Assembly (NCBI GenBank): GCA_963738545.1
Contig: CAVTXA010000008.1
Coordinates: 434,001-498,000 of the forward strand
Source: Bog-756 sp963738545
Lineage (GTDB): Bacteria; Actinomycetota; Acidimicrobiia; Acidimicrobiales; RAAP-2
Direction of reading: 5' to 3'
DNA length: 64,000 nt
Within the stretch, counting starts at the first letter, position 1. Each line of letters begins with the position of its first letter. The notes below the pieces were generated by a model, which was not told where the DNA came from, ran no database searches, and saw only the letters and a list, made by a program, of their open reading frames with translations. Positions 1 to 9,245 of this stretch are shown one piece after another. The translations under genes and the position numbers were made by a program.

Positions 1-1
1 C

Positions 2-832
2 CCCTCACCCGGCTCGGGCTCGCCCTCCCAACCGCTCCAGACCACGCTGACCACCAACGCCCAGGGACAGGAGGTCTCGACCGGACAGCTGCAGCGCATG
101 GCTCCCCTCTACCAGGAGATGCAGGTGCCGGGTCAGACGAAGCAGTCCTTCACCCTTCTCGACGCCTTCGTGCCGATCTCGGGGCAGAGCCAGATCCAAA
201 CCCTGTCGGGATTCATGATCGCGGGATCCGACCCCGGTGACTACGGGAAACTGCAGATGTTCGTGACACCCCGGGACCAACCGGTGCAGGGACCCTCCAT
301 CGTGGCCGCGAAGATCGACGCCACCAAGGCCGTCTCCCAACAGATCTCGCTGCTCAACCAGAACGGATCCTCGGTCCAGCTCGGCAACGTACTGATGATC
401 CCCATCGCCAATTCACTGCTGTACATCCAGCCCCTCTACGTCCAGTCCTCCCGCAACACCTTCCCTGAGCTGCAGCAGGTGATCGCCGTCTATGGCAACC
501 AGCCGGCGGCCATCGGGGCGACATTGAGCGACGCGCTCACCACTCTGTTCGCCGCACCGGTGTCCACCACGCCGGGTGGGAGCGGATCTCCCGGGGAGGC
601 GCTCTCGCCCCAGGTCCGCGCCCTCCTCAACGCGGCCCAACAGGCCTATGTCCAGGGGCAGGCCGACCTCAAAGCGGGCAATCTGGGCGCCTATCAGAAC
701 GACATCCAGACGCTCGAGTCGAATCTGCAGGAGGTCCAGCAGTTGACGGGGGGCACGGTGACCCCGACCACGTCAGGCGCCTCCACCACCACGACCTCGC
801 CTTCGACGACCACCACCACCTCCGCCCCTTAG
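2..832 (+). CDS. UPF0182 family membrane protein, C-terminal part (partial)
   Basis: The reading frame is open from the left edge, so the start lies outside the window; 276 C-terminal residues are present. The stretch around LQRMAPLYQEMQ, then DAFVPIS, and the later block on IPIANSLLYIQPLY match the extracytoplasmic C-terminal region of the large UPF0182 (COG1615) proteins of actinobacteria, which are about 900-1000 residues with several N-terminal membrane helices. The end is a Thr/Ser-rich low-complexity tail (TSGASTTTTSPSTTTTT), usual for this family. The molecular role of the family is not established. Identification is by recalled family motifs. Confidence 0.85.
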   Translation, partial: PSPGSGSPSQPLQTTLTTNAQGQEVSTGQLQRMAPLYQEMQVPGQTKQSFTLLDAFVPISGQSQIQTLSGFMIAGSDPGDYGKLQMFVTPRDQPVQGPSIVAAKIDATKAVSQQISLLNQNGSSVQLGNVLMIPIANSLLYIQPLYVQSSRNTFPELQQVIAVYGNQPAAIGATLSDALTTLFAAPVSTTPGGSGSPGEALSPQVRALLNAAQQAYVQGQADLKAGNLGAYQNDIQTLESNLQEVQQLTGGTVTPTTSGASTTTTSPSTTTTTSAP

Positions 833-921
833 GAGGGCACCGGCCGAACGGGCAGGTCGGACGGTTGGCCGGCGGCGCTGGACGCGGCCGACCGCCGAGA
901 TGGTAAGTTGTCGGCTCACGA

Positions 922-998
<77 letters not shown>

Positions 999-1141
999 AG
1001 AGCCGTTCACGGAAGTGACGGAGCAGCAGTCACGGAAGTCCCGGTCCTAGATCCCAAGGGGGGTCACAGGCCGGGATGTTCCGCGTTTCAGGGATGATTC
1101 TGGGCTCTTGGGGTGCACTTTCGACGGGACGTCAGGCGACC

Positions 1142-1147
1142 TACGAT
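1142..1147 (+). promoter_or_regulatory. Candidate -10 box of a leaderless promoter
   Basis: TACGAT fits the actinobacterial TANNNT -10 element and ends 6 nt before the ATG at 1154, so transcription would start at or next to the start codon. There is no Shine-Dalgarno sequence before this ATG, which agrees with a leaderless transcript. Confidence 0.5.
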
Positions 1148-1153
1148 CGGCCC

Positions 1154-1702
1154 ATGGCTCAGGTCCGAGGCACCTACCAGGTGGTGTCCAGCGATTTCGA
1201 TGCTGCGGTGAGGTCGGTCGCACCCGAGGAGTGGGGGACCCAGTCTCCGTGCGAGGAATGGACGGCTCGTGACATCGTGGCGCACGTGGTCGATGGGCAT
1301 CGGAGCGTGATCTCCGGTATGCAAGGCGAGGCACCGACTCCTCTGGGAGCCGATGAGGACCCCAGGCAGGCGTGGGAAGAGGTCTCTCACGCGGTCGCCA
1401 CCATCACCCAGGACCCAGCCCAGGCGGCGAAAGAGATTGACGGCCCGACGGGAACAATGGCGGCGGGCGAGGTCATCGACCGGTTCGTGACCATGGACTT
1501 GCTCGTCCACACCTGGGACCTGGCACGAACGGTCGGAGCGGACGAGCACCTGGACGAGGACTCCGTCCGCCGGGCCTACGAAGTGCTCAAGCCGATGGAC
1601 GATATGATCCGCCGGCCACACTTCTTCGGACCCAAGCTGGAACCACCTTCCGATGCAGATCTGCAGACGGAGTTCCTGTACTTCACGGGCCGACAGGCAT
1701 AG
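1154..1702 (+). CDS. TIGR03086-type metal-binding protein (maleylpyruvate isomerase / DinB-like fold)
   Basis: 182 residues. The N-terminal half has the hallmark block PCEEWTARDIVAHVVDGHRS (about residues 33-52), with the two His of a DinB/MDMPI metal site, followed by a middle segment with MDLLVHTWDLARTVG, typical of TIGR03086 proteins related to mycothiol-dependent maleylpyruvate isomerase. The true substrate is unknown; many members are thiol-dependent transferases or of unknown role. An upstream GTG/ATG at 1076 is in frame, but the ATG at 1154 sits 6 nt after a TACGAT -10 box and begins at the point where family similarity starts. It stands alone, followed by a broken aldo/keto reductase. 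Confidence 0.75.
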   Translation: MAQVRGTYQVVSSDFDAAVRSVAPEEWGTQSPCEEWTARDIVAHVVDGHRSVISGMQGEAPTPLGADEDPRQAWEEVSHAVATITQDPAQAAKEIDGPTGTMAAGEVIDRFVTMDLLVHTWDLARTVGADEHLDEDSVRRAYEVLKPMDDMIRRPHFFGPKLEPPSDADLQTEFLYFTGRQA

Positions 1703-1740
1703 GCGGCTATAGGCGGCTCGCGCCGTGCCTGAATCGGACA

Positions 1741-2542
1741 ATGCAATGGCCGGCCATTGGGTGTGTCGTCGAATTGAGGATCCGGCACGAGCTGTCGTCG
1801 ACCAAGTTCGGCCTGGTCTCCCACGTCGGTGACGGTCCTGGCAACCTCGACAGCTCACCGGCGAACATCCGCGTTGCTGTCGAGGGATCGGTCACGAGGC
1901 TCGGTGTCGAGCACATCGACCTGTACTACCAGCACCGAGTCGACCCGGAGGTCCCCATCGAAGACACGATCGGTGCGCTGGCCGAGCTGGTCGCTGAAGG
2001 CAAGGTCCGCGCCATCGGTCTGTCCGAGGCCGGGCCGGACACCATCCGCCGTGCCCACGCCATCCACCCGATCACCGCCCTGCAGACCGAGTACTCGCTG
2101 TGGACCCGGGACCCGGAGTCAAGGACGCTCCTGGTACTGCGAGAGCTGGGGATCGGGTTGGTGGCCTACTCGCCGCTGGGTAGGGGGATGCTGACCCGGG
2201 GCGGTGCAGTCGACGCACGACCTGGCGGACTCGGACTTCCGCAAGACCAACCCACGATTCACTGAGCAGAACTTCCAGCGCAACCTGGCCAGTGTCGAGG
2301 AGGTCCGGTCGATCGCCGAGGAGGTCGGGTGCACCCCGGGTCAGGTCTCCCTGCCGTGGCTCCTCGCCCAAGGCAACGACATCGTCCCCATCCCCGGCAC
2401 CAAGCCGGTAGCCCGGGTCGAGGAGAACGTGGAGGCCGACGGTGTGGAGCTCGGCTCGGATCAGGTCGATTGCCTGGGGGCGATCACACCGGCGGCCGGC
2501 GACCACCACAGCGAGGAGCAGATGCGGCTCATCGAGCGCTGA
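1741..2542 (+). pseudogene. Aldo/keto reductase pseudogene (5' truncated, one frameshift)
   Basis: Two adjacent frames together make the C-terminal three quarters of an aldo/keto reductase of the YhdN/Tas type: TKFGLVSHVGDGPGNL, HIDLYYQHRVDPEVPIED, IGLSEAGPDTIRRAH and LQTEYSLWTRDPES in the first frame, then DLADSDFRKTNPRF, LLAQGNDIVPIPGTK in the second. The N-terminal barrel strands with the catalytic Asp and Tyr are missing; recognisable similarity begins only near 1780. The frame changes at 2195-2197, where one extra C in ACCCGGGG turns LTGAVQST into LTRGGAVD. Removing it restores the family sequence. Both lesions make a functional enzyme unlikely. A sequencing error could explain the frameshift but not the lost N-terminus. 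Confidence 0.8.
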
Positions 2543-2625
2543 CGAATGTCGAGCCCGTGAGGCCGCTCCGCCCATCGTCCAGGCCAGGGATGGCACCACC
2601 GAGGGGGACCCTCTTTGGTGCACTC

Positions 2626-3108
2626 TCAGCGAATGGGGCTGCCGAACCGGATCAGGTTACCGTCGGGATCGCGGGCCGAGCCCTCCCGCTTGCCATAGTC
2701 CTCGTCGCGGGGACCGTCGACGTCGATGCCCGCTGCTCGCCACTCCTGCGCCACTCGATCGGCATCTTGGCAGTGGAGGTAGAGCCCGCCGTGCCCCCGG
2801 TTCCCCTCGGTGCGGGCGAGGTGGATGGTGAGGTTCCGTTCGCGGTGAGCGAGGGCATAGGTATCGTCGTGCGAGGACACCTCGAATCCTGCTCGCTCGA
2901 ACCAGGCCACCGAGCGGGCCACGTCACTGACCTGGAAGATCGGTTCGGATCCGGTCACCAACCACGACCCGGCGATGAGCTGCACCTGGCCGTCCCGTTG
3001 TGCGTTCAGCCCGTCGAGGCAGTCGTGGCAGATCGGCTGGTCCGGGTGCGACCGCAGCCTGACCCACCAGTCGACCGGCATTGAACAGCAGGTACACGCC
3101 ACAGCCAT
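2626..3108 (-). CDS. VOC (glyoxalase/bleomycin-resistance) protein with N-terminal CxxC zinc site
   Basis: 160 residues, start ATG at 3108. The N-terminal 35 residues carry two cysteine pairs (CTCC near residue 5 and CHDC near residue 28), suggesting a small zinc knuckle. A single VOC module follows: EPIFQVSDVARSVAWFERAGFEV, then LTIHLART, GGLYLHCQDADRVAQEW and the closing ARDPDGNLIRFG. The VOC fold binds metals or small hydrophobic compounds; the substrate cannot be assigned. It is convergent with the aldo/keto reductase remnant and lies downstream of the rifampin phosphotransferase on the same strand, with a 140-bp gap, so co-transcription is uncertain. Confidence 0.75.
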   Translation of the reverse strand: MAVACTCCSMPVDWWVRLRSHPDQPICHDCLDGLNAQRDGQVQLIAGSWLVTGSEPIFQVSDVARSVAWFERAGFEVSSHDDTYALAHRERNLTIHLARTEGNRGHGGLYLHCQDADRVAQEWRAAGIDVDGPRDEDYGKREGSARDPDGNLIRFGSPIR

Positions 3109-3248
3109 TGCTGTCCATGGTAGGTGGTGGTCGCCGCCGGCCGGCCGGTGTCCTTCGGGTCGGCCTGTTCAACCGGCCGAGTCTCCGGGAAGCGGTTGAG
3201 GTCGTGCCGCTGATTGGGGCGCCCACGACCCGGGCTCTGGGAGCTCGG

Positions 3249-5891
3249 TTACGACAGGATCTCGACAAACCCGTTCGTCCCGTCAACCCGGATCCACTGC
3301 CCATCGCCGATCGAGCGCGTGGCGTGCTCCACCCCTACCACGGCAGGCATGCCGTACTCACGGGCGATCACCGCGCCGTGGGTCATCAGGCCCCCCACCT
3401 CGGTCACCAGGCCCGCGACGGCGACGAACGCCGGGGTCCAGCTGGGGTCGGTGTAGGTGGTGACCAGGATGTCCCCGGGTTCGAGGTCGGCCTCGGCCAG
3501 GTCTGTGATGATTCGGGCCCTCCCCTCGACGATGCCGGCCGAGACGGGCAAACCGACCAGTGCGGCCGGGGGTACGCCATCTCGCCGGTAGGCCCCGGCG
3601 ATGACCTCGCCCTCCGATGTGAACACCCGGGGTGGAACGAGGGCTTGGTCCGCCGTGAACTCGTCCCGTCGCTGGTCGATCAGTTGGCCGTCGATCTGAT
3701 GCCTGCGCACGACATCGCCGAGTTCGTCGAATGTGAGGTAGAAGATGTCCTCGGGCTCACGAAGCACCTGGGCCGCGACCAGGCGATCGGCCTCGTCCAG
3801 GAGGGCCCGTTTGTAGATGAAGTAGCGGCTCACCATGCCGTACTTGGGATACTCCCGGTACCCACTGAAGGTCCGCACCCGGTCGATGTTCCGCTGGGTC
3901 TCGTGGGCCTTGTGGTCCCCGTCGGGCAACTTAGCCACGCGCCCGAGCACCTCTCGTGCCTTCTGCCGGGCCACTTCCTGCCCGTCCTCGAAGCGCCGTT
4001 CCCCCGCTCCCGCGTCGAAGTTCTGGATGTTGCTGAGCAGCAGTGGCACGAGGGTGCCGGGGCGCTCTGACCAGCGCGGCCTCGTGATGTCGATCTCGCC
4101 CACACAGCGCATGCCGTACCTGTCAAGGAAGGTCTGGAGGGCATCCCGCGCCTCGCGGCCACCCTCGAGCATGGCCATCTCGGCCAGGAAGTCCCCCTGG
4201 TGGTCCACACGGCGGTCCGGGTCGCTGCCCGCGACGTGTTCCATGAACGCCACCACCGCCGGATGGGGCCGGATCACATCGGCGACGTCCAACAGGGCGA
4301 GGCCCATCTCGGAGGTGACGTTGTGGGGGACCGACTGGGTGAGGGCATCGGCCGCATTCTTCTCACCGAGCCACGTCTCCAGCTGTTCGTTGAGCCACCA
4401 GGTGGCCTGCATCCCGGCCATGATCACCTGCATGCTCCGAGGATCGAAGAGAAGCCGCTGCAGTTCTCCGATGTCGGCGAGGATGAACTCGACCAACTCG
4501 GGCCCGGCCTGTGAGCGGATCTCATCGTGCAGCGCGGCGATGGAGCGCCGGCTCTCCTCGATCAGCTCGGCAACGATCAGCGGATCGGCATCAAGGGGTG
4601 TCGGGGCACCACCTGGCGGCGCGACCCCGGGCGGCGGCGGCACCCCGGGGTCATCGTCCGGGAGCAACGGGATGAAGTCGCCACGTTCGACGATGGCCTG
4701 GAGGGCATCCCCGATCAGCGGATCGGACCGACCCAGGGCCTCCAGATAGCCGGCGCGGCTGGTTGGCGATCCCAGGAGTTGAGCAACGTCGACGAACAGC
4801 CTCCCGCCGGCGACGACCATCGGCCGTCGGGTCGTCAGTAGCCACAGGGAGATCCCCAGGGGTTTCATGGCGTCGGTCATCATCTGCTGATGACCGACCG
4901 AGACGTAGACGTGGTTGGCCCCGTCGTCCGCCACGGGAATGGGGTACAGCGTGGTGATCGGCCGGCACTGGACGAACTGGAACTGCCCGTCGGCCAGACA
5001 CCATTCGATGTCCTGAGGGCATCCGAAGTGCGCTTCGATCCGCCGGCCGAGCTGTGCGAGGGTGAGGACCTGCGCGTCGGTCAGTGCCGGCCGGCCCCGG
5101 CGCTCCGGGTCGATCACGACATCCTCGATTCCTCCGTCGGGTGAGGCGTAGGAACCGAACGGCTTGGTGGCGACGGACGTCGACGTGATCTCATTCCCGC
5201 GCACCCGGTAGACGTCCGGGGTCACCCGGCCGGAGACCAGTGGCTCGCCGAGGCCGATGACGGCCTCGATGGAGGCGACGTTCCGGTTGGCGGTGATGGG
5301 GTCGGCCGTGAATACCACGCCCGCCGCGTGGGGTACGACCATCTGCTGGACGACAACGGCCATCTGGACCAGCCTGTGGTCGATGCCCCTCTGCAGCCGG
5401 TAGGCCACAGCTCGCTCGGTGAACAGCGAGGCCCAGCACTTTCTGATGTGCTCGAGGAGCGTCCCCGGCCCGACGACGTTCAGGTACGTGTCGTGCTGAC
5501 CGGCAAAGGACGCGGCCGCCAGGTCTTCCGCCGTGGCGCTGGAGCGGACCGCATAGGCGGCGTCCACGCCGAGCTTGCCCGCCGCCTCGGCAATGGCGGC
5601 CGCCAGATCATCCGGGACGGCGACTCCCTCGACGGCGCGTCGGATCTCGCCGCTGAGGGTGCGGATCGATTCCCGGTCGCCCGGGCCCACGCGACCCAGC
5701 CGTTCGAGCCACTGGTCGATCGATGACCCGGCCGTCACGATCCGATGGAAGGCGTCCGTCGTCACGCAGAAGCCGGCCGGCACCTGGATCCCCTCCATCC
5801 GTGCGAGCTCCCCGAGGTGCGCCCCCTTGCCGCCAACGGCGCCGAACTGGTGCCGGTCGATCTCGTCGAATCCGAGCACGTCGCTGCCCAC
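3249..5891 (-). CDS. rph: Rifampin phosphotransferase (rifamycin-inactivating, PEP-synthase-like)
   Basis: 880 residues, close to the usual ~870 for Rph. Domains in order: ATP-grasp-type N-terminal domain (GGKGAHLGELARMEGIQVP near residue 20; AVRSSATAEDLAAASFAGQ near 110; later QDIEWCLADGQFQFVQCRPI), a long central rifampin-binding domain, and the C-terminal swivelling His domain with the phospho-carrier histidine in GGLMTHGAVIAREYG. Known Rph enzymes transfer the beta-phosphate of ATP to the C21 hydroxyl of rifamycins. The frame stays open far upstream; GTG at 5891 is chosen because the family N-terminus (SDVLGFDEID...) begins there and a GGGAGGG ribosome site lies about 12 nt upstream. A rifamycin-associated element at 5996-6014 supports the assignment. 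Confidence 0.9.
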   Translation of the reverse strand: MGSDVLGFDEIDRHQFGAVGGKGAHLGELARMEGIQVPAGFCVTTDAFHRIVTAGSSIDQWLERLGRVGPGDRESIRTLSGEIRRAVEGVAVPDDLAAAIAEAAGKLGVDAAYAVRSSATAEDLAAASFAGQHDTYLNVVGPGTLLEHIRKCWASLFTERAVAYRLQRGIDHRLVQMAVVVQQMVVPHAAGVVFTADPITANRNVASIEAVIGLGEPLVSGRVTPDVYRVRGNEITSTSVATKPFGSYASPDGGIEDVVIDPERRGRPALTDAQVLTLAQLGRRIEAHFGCPQDIEWCLADGQFQFVQCRPITTLYPIPVADDGANHVYVSVGHQQMMTDAMKPLGISLWLLTTRRPMVVAGGRLFVDVAQLLGSPTSRAGYLEALGRSDPLIGDALQAIVERGDFIPLLPDDDPGVPPPPGVAPPGGAPTPLDADPLIVAELIEESRRSIAALHDEIRSQAGPELVEFILADIGELQRLLFDPRSMQVIMAGMQATWWLNEQLETWLGEKNAADALTQSVPHNVTSEMGLALLDVADVIRPHPAVVAFMEHVAGSDPDRRVDHQGDFLAEMAMLEGGREARDALQTFLDRYGMRCVGEIDITRPRWSERPGTLVPLLLSNIQNFDAGAGERRFEDGQEVARQKAREVLGRVAKLPDGDHKAHETQRNIDRVRTFSGYREYPKYGMVSRYFIYKRALLDEADRLVAAQVLREPEDIFYLTFDELGDVVRRHQIDGQLIDQRRDEFTADQALVPPRVFTSEGEVIAGAYRRDGVPPAALVGLPVSAGIVEGRARIITDLAEADLEPGDILVTTYTDPSWTPAFVAVAGLVTEVGGLMTHGAVIAREYGMPAVVGVEHATRSIGDGQWIRVDGTNGFVEILS

Positions 5892-6381
5892 GCCACCACC
5901 ATCCCTCCCAGACCCGTGAGGCCTGTCTCGTCCCTGCTGTCGATCGCTCCTGTCCACCGCCGCCCGATGGGCACGTGCATTGTCACCACGGCTCTGGTCC
6001 TTGCCGCAAGCCCCCCACCTGGGTGTATGCTGGCCATGGCGGGGAGAGAGCACCGGCGTCTGGACAGAGGCGCGACCTGCCACCCGCCCGACGGGCCTGT
6101 TTGTCCCTTGGTGTTCCGGGGCGCGTGGGCCCTCCCAGCACGAGATGCACCGAGGTGGGCTTACGGCGAACGGTGCTCGGGGAGTGCAACCACGGCCGTT
6201 CACCTGGACTCCGACGTCACGGTGCTCCCGCCACCACCGAGCGGGCCTGGGTTGGTCACCCGACGCCCCGGTCCCGGCCGGTAGTGGCGGGAGCGGGGTT
6301 GCGTCGACCCAGGTGGGAGTGGTCTCCTTGAAGCCGGACGAGGCTGATCCCCGTCCGTCCCCACGACGAAGCGGAGCACGG
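5892..6381. other. 490-bp intergenic region between rph and icd
   Basis: No gene is recognised. It contains the RAE at 5996-6014 and, on the plus strand, TTGCCG (6001-6006) and TATGCT (6026-6031) with a 19-nt spacer, a weak possible promoter toward icd that overlaps the RAE. Long open frames cross the region on both strands, but they show no family similarity and merely extend the two neighbouring genes. Confidence 0.5.
5996..6014 (-). promoter_or_regulatory. Rifamycin-associated element (RAE) upstream of rph
   Basis: On the minus strand the sequence reads GGGGCTTGCGGCAAGGACC, which matches the 19-bp RAE as I recall it (GGGGCTTGCGGCAAGGCCC) at 18 of 19 positions, including the inverted-repeat core CTTGC-GGCAAG. 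RAEs precede rifamycin-inducible resistance genes in actinomycetes. This one lies 104 bp before the rph start, in the correct orientation, and predicts rifamycin-induced expression. Confidence 0.85.
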
Positions 6382-8601
6382 TTGCCTGACTCGACCATCA
6401 TCTACACGCACACCGACGAGGCCCCGGCCCTGGCCACCTATTCGCTCCTCCCGGTGATCCAGGCCTACGCATTGACGGCAGGGGTCCGGGTGGAGACCAG
6501 AGACATCTCGCTGGCCGGCCGGATCATCGCCAGCTTCCCCGAGTACCTCGACGAAGGCCAGCGCATCGACGATGCGCTGGCCGAACTGGGGGCGATGACG
6601 GCCACACCGGAGGCCAACATCATCAAGCTCCCCAACGTGTCGGCCTCGAGCCCGCAGCTCAAGGCGGCCATCGTGGAGTTGCAGGGCCACGGCTACGCGC
6701 TCCCCGATTTCCCGGAGGACCCGAAGTCCGACGAGGAGCGCGACATTCGGTCCCGCTACGACCGGGTGATGGGGAGCGCCGTCAACCCGGTGCTGCGCCA
6801 GGGCAACTCGGACCGGCGGGCCCCGGCCTCGGTCAAGCACTACGCCCAGACCCACCCCCACCGGATGGGTGCGTGGACACCGGACTCCAAGACGAATGTG
6901 GCCCACATGGACTCCGGGGACTTCCGGTCGACGGAGCGGTCGGCGGTCATCGCCGAGCCGGGAGCGTTACGCATCGAACTCGTCGCCGACGACGGCTCCA
7001 CCACCGTCCTGCGAGAGTCGGTGCCCGTTGAGGCCGGCGAGGTGGTGGACGCCTCGGTCATGCGGGTCTCGGCGCTGCGCCAGTTCCTCACGGCCCAGAT
7101 GGCCCGGGCCAAGGCTGAGCACGTGCTCTTCTCCGTCCACCTGAAGGCGACCATGATGAAGATCTCCGATCCGATCATCTTCGGTCACGCCGTGCAGGCA
7201 TTCTTCCCCGAAACCTTCGCCCGCTACGGCGAGGAGCTGGCGGCGGCGGGCATGAGCCCCAACAACGGTCTCGCCGGCATCTTCGCCGGCCTCGAGGCGC
7301 TCCCCGAAGGAGCCGAGATCCGGGCGTCGTTCGACGGCGAGCTGGCCCACGGCCCAGCCCTGGCCATGGTGGACTCCGATCGCGGCATCACCAACCTGCA
7401 CGTCCCGAGCGACATCATCGTCGATGCCTCCATGCCGGCCATGATCCGCACGTCGGGGCACATGTGGGGCCCGGACGGCGCTGAGGCGGACACCCTCGCC
7501 GTCATCCCCGACAGCAGCTATGCCGACGTCTACCAGGTGGTCATCGACGACTGCCGGGCCCACGGAGCCTTCGACCCGGCCACCATGGGTTCGGTGTCCA
7601 ACGTCGGCCTGATGGCCCAGGCGGCCGAGGAGTACGGCAGCCACGACAAGACCTTCGAGATCCCGACGGCCGGAAGCGTCCGGGTGGTCGACGGTCACGG
7701 CACGGTCGTCCTCGAACAGCCGGTCGATGCCGGTGACATCTTCCGGATGTGCCAGACCAAGGACATACCCGTCCGGGACTGGGTCAAGCTGGCCGTGGCC
7801 CGGGCCCGGGCCACCGGGAATCCAGCGGTGTTCTGGCTGGACGAAGACCGGGCCCATGACGCCAACATCATCGCCAAGGTGGGGGAGTACCTGCCCGAGT
7901 ACGACACCGACGGCCTACGGATCGAGATCATGCCGCCCGCCGAGGCCACCGCACTCTCCCTGGAGCGCATCCGTCGTGGGGAGGACACCATCTCGGTGAC
8001 GGGCAACGTGCTGCGTGACTATCTGACCGACCTGTTCCCGATTCTCGAGCTCGGTACCAGCGCCAAGATGCTGTCCATCGTCCCGCTGATCCACGGAGGC
8101 GGTCTGTTCGAGACCGGCGCCGGTGGCTCGGCTCCGAAGCACGTACAGCAGCTGATCAACGAGGACTATCTCCGCTGGGACAGCCTCGGTGAGTTTCTGG
8201 CCCTGGCCGTCAGCTTCGAGCAGCTGGCCCGGACCACCGACAACGCCCGTGCCCAGATCCTGGCCGACACGCTCGACCGCGCCACGGGGACCTTTCTCGA
8301 CCAGGACCGCTCACCCACACGCCGGGTGGGCGGTATCGACAATCGTGGCAGTCACTTCTACCTGGCCCTCTACTGGGCCGAGGAGCTGGCCGCCCAGACC
8401 GAGGACGCCCAGCTGGCCGACGCGTTCATCACGCTGGCCTCCGCGCTCGCCGCCGGGGAGCAGGCCATCGTGGAGGAACTGATCGCCGTCCAGGGCTCAC
8501 CGGTCGACATCGGTGGCTACTACCAACCCGACCCGGTCCTGGCCGAGGCGGTCATGCGACCCTCCGCCACCTTCAACGAGGCCATCGCCACCCTCGGGTG
8601 A
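6382..8601 (+). CDS. icd: Monomeric NADP-dependent isocitrate dehydrogenase
   Basis: 739 residues, the normal size of the monomeric IDH family (about 740). It oxidatively decarboxylates isocitrate to 2-oxoglutarate with NADP+ in the TCA cycle. Family blocks: IIYTHTDEAPALATYSLLP at the N-terminus, NIIKLPNVSAS (substrate-binding Ser near residue 87-90), GSAVNPVLRQGNSDRRAP, THPHRMGAW, HLKATMMKISDP, NNGLAG, DSSYADVYQ, and VSNVGLMAQAAEEYGSHDKTF. The start is TTG at 6382, where family similarity begins, with GGAG 5 nt upstream; GTG at 6313 is a longer option. The HD-hydrolase gene follows with a 4-nt overlap. Confidence 0.92.
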   Translation: MPDSTIIYTHTDEAPALATYSLLPVIQAYALTAGVRVETRDISLAGRIIASFPEYLDEGQRIDDALAELGAMTATPEANIIKLPNVSASSPQLKAAIVELQGHGYALPDFPEDPKSDEERDIRSRYDRVMGSAVNPVLRQGNSDRRAPASVKHYAQTHPHRMGAWTPDSKTNVAHMDSGDFRSTERSAVIAEPGALRIELVADDGSTTVLRESVPVEAGEVVDASVMRVSALRQFLTAQMARAKAEHVLFSVHLKATMMKISDPIIFGHAVQAFFPETFARYGEELAAAGMSPNNGLAGIFAGLEALPEGAEIRASFDGELAHGPALAMVDSDRGITNLHVPSDIIVDASMPAMIRTSGHMWGPDGAEADTLAVIPDSSYADVYQVVIDDCRAHGAFDPATMGSVSNVGLMAQAAEEYGSHDKTFEIPTAGSVRVVDGHGTVVLEQPVDAGDIFRMCQTKDIPVRDWVKLAVARARATGNPAVFWLDEDRAHDANIIAKVGEYLPEYDTDGLRIEIMPPAEATALSLERIRRGEDTISVTGNVLRDYLTDLFPILELGTSAKMLSIVPLIHGGGLFETGAGGSAPKHVQQLINEDYLRWDSLGEFLALAVSFEQLARTTDNARAQILADTLDRATGTFLDQDRSPTRRVGGIDNRGSHFYLALYWAEELAAQTEDAQLADAFITLASALAAGEQAIVEELIAVQGSPVDIGGYYQPDPVLAEAVMRPSATFNEAIATLG

Positions 8602-9209
8602 TGATCGGGCCGGTCCGGAGTCGCGGCGTGGTGCGTGAGGCGACGGCGGACCGACCGGCCCTCGCCGCCCTCGTCGCCGTCCTGGAGCAGGCCGGCTCGA
8701 TCGAGGAGCCCCACGAGGACGTGGTCGGGTTGACCATCCTCGACCACGGGCTCCAGTGCGCGGCCCTGCTGGCCGCCTCGGACCCGAGGGACCGGGAGCT
8801 CCAGGTGGCCGGCCTCTTCCACGACGTGGGCCACGTCCTGGCGCCGGGGTCCGCCGCGGCCCACGCCGCGGTGGGTGCCTCCGCCGTCGCCCCGGTCTTC
8901 GGTGACCGGGTGGCCGACCTCGTCGCCGGACATGTGGCGGCCAAGCGGTATCTGGTGACCGTGGACGAGTCGTACCGCGGGACCCTGTCCGGGGGAAGCC
9001 GCCTGACCCTCGCCGTCCAGGGTGAGGCCATGAGCGCCTCGGCGGTGGCGGCCTTCGCCGGCTCGACCCACTTCGAGGCCACGGTCCGACTCCGCCGGGC
9101 CGACGAGGCGGCGAAGGATCCCGAGGCCCGGGTGCCACCGCTCGAGGCGTGGCTCCCGACCCTGTGCCGGATGGCCGCCTGGTCGGGCACGGAGGGAGGC
9201 GCGGCATGA
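8598..9209 (+). CDS. HD-domain phosphohydrolase/oxygenase-like protein (COG4341, PhnZ-like)
   Basis: 203 residues. The metal site is visible as ILDHGLQCA (near residue 50), LFHDVGH (HD motif, near 75) and GHVAAKRYLVTVDESY (near 115), the arrangement of predicted HD phosphohydrolases related to the mixed-valence di-iron oxygenase PhnZ. A phosphonate or inositol-type substrate is possible but cannot be read from the sequence. GTG at 8598 overlaps the icd stop by four bases (GTGA), with an ATG at 8601 also available; translational coupling with icd is likely. Confidence 0.7.
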   Translation: MMIGPVRSRGVVREATADRPALAALVAVLEQAGSIEEPHEDVVGLTILDHGLQCAALLAASDPRDRELQVAGLFHDVGHVLAPGSAAAHAAVGASAVAPVFGDRVADLVAGHVAAKRYLVTVDESYRGTLSGGSRLTLAVQGEAMSASAVAAFAGSTHFEATVRLRRADEAAKDPEARVPPLEAWLPTLCRMAAWSGTEGGAA

Positions 9210-9231
9210 AGCCGAGGGCCGCCTCCCTCAG

Positions 9232-9237
9232 TAGCAT
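9232..9237 (+). promoter_or_regulatory. Candidate -10 box before the ECF sigma gene
   Basis: TAGCAT lies 8 nt upstream of the GTG at 9246, giving a leaderless or nearly leaderless transcript. No ribosome-binding site is visible between them. Confidence 0.4.
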
Positions 9238-9245
9238 GCCCAGAC

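Noticed and set aside
1768..1790. GGATCCGGCACGAG resembles a cDNA-cloning adaptor next to the aldo/keto reductase truncation
   Set aside because: Only a partial match to the adaptor; the codons read RHEL, acceptable within the family alignment, so coincidence is more likely than a cloning artefact.
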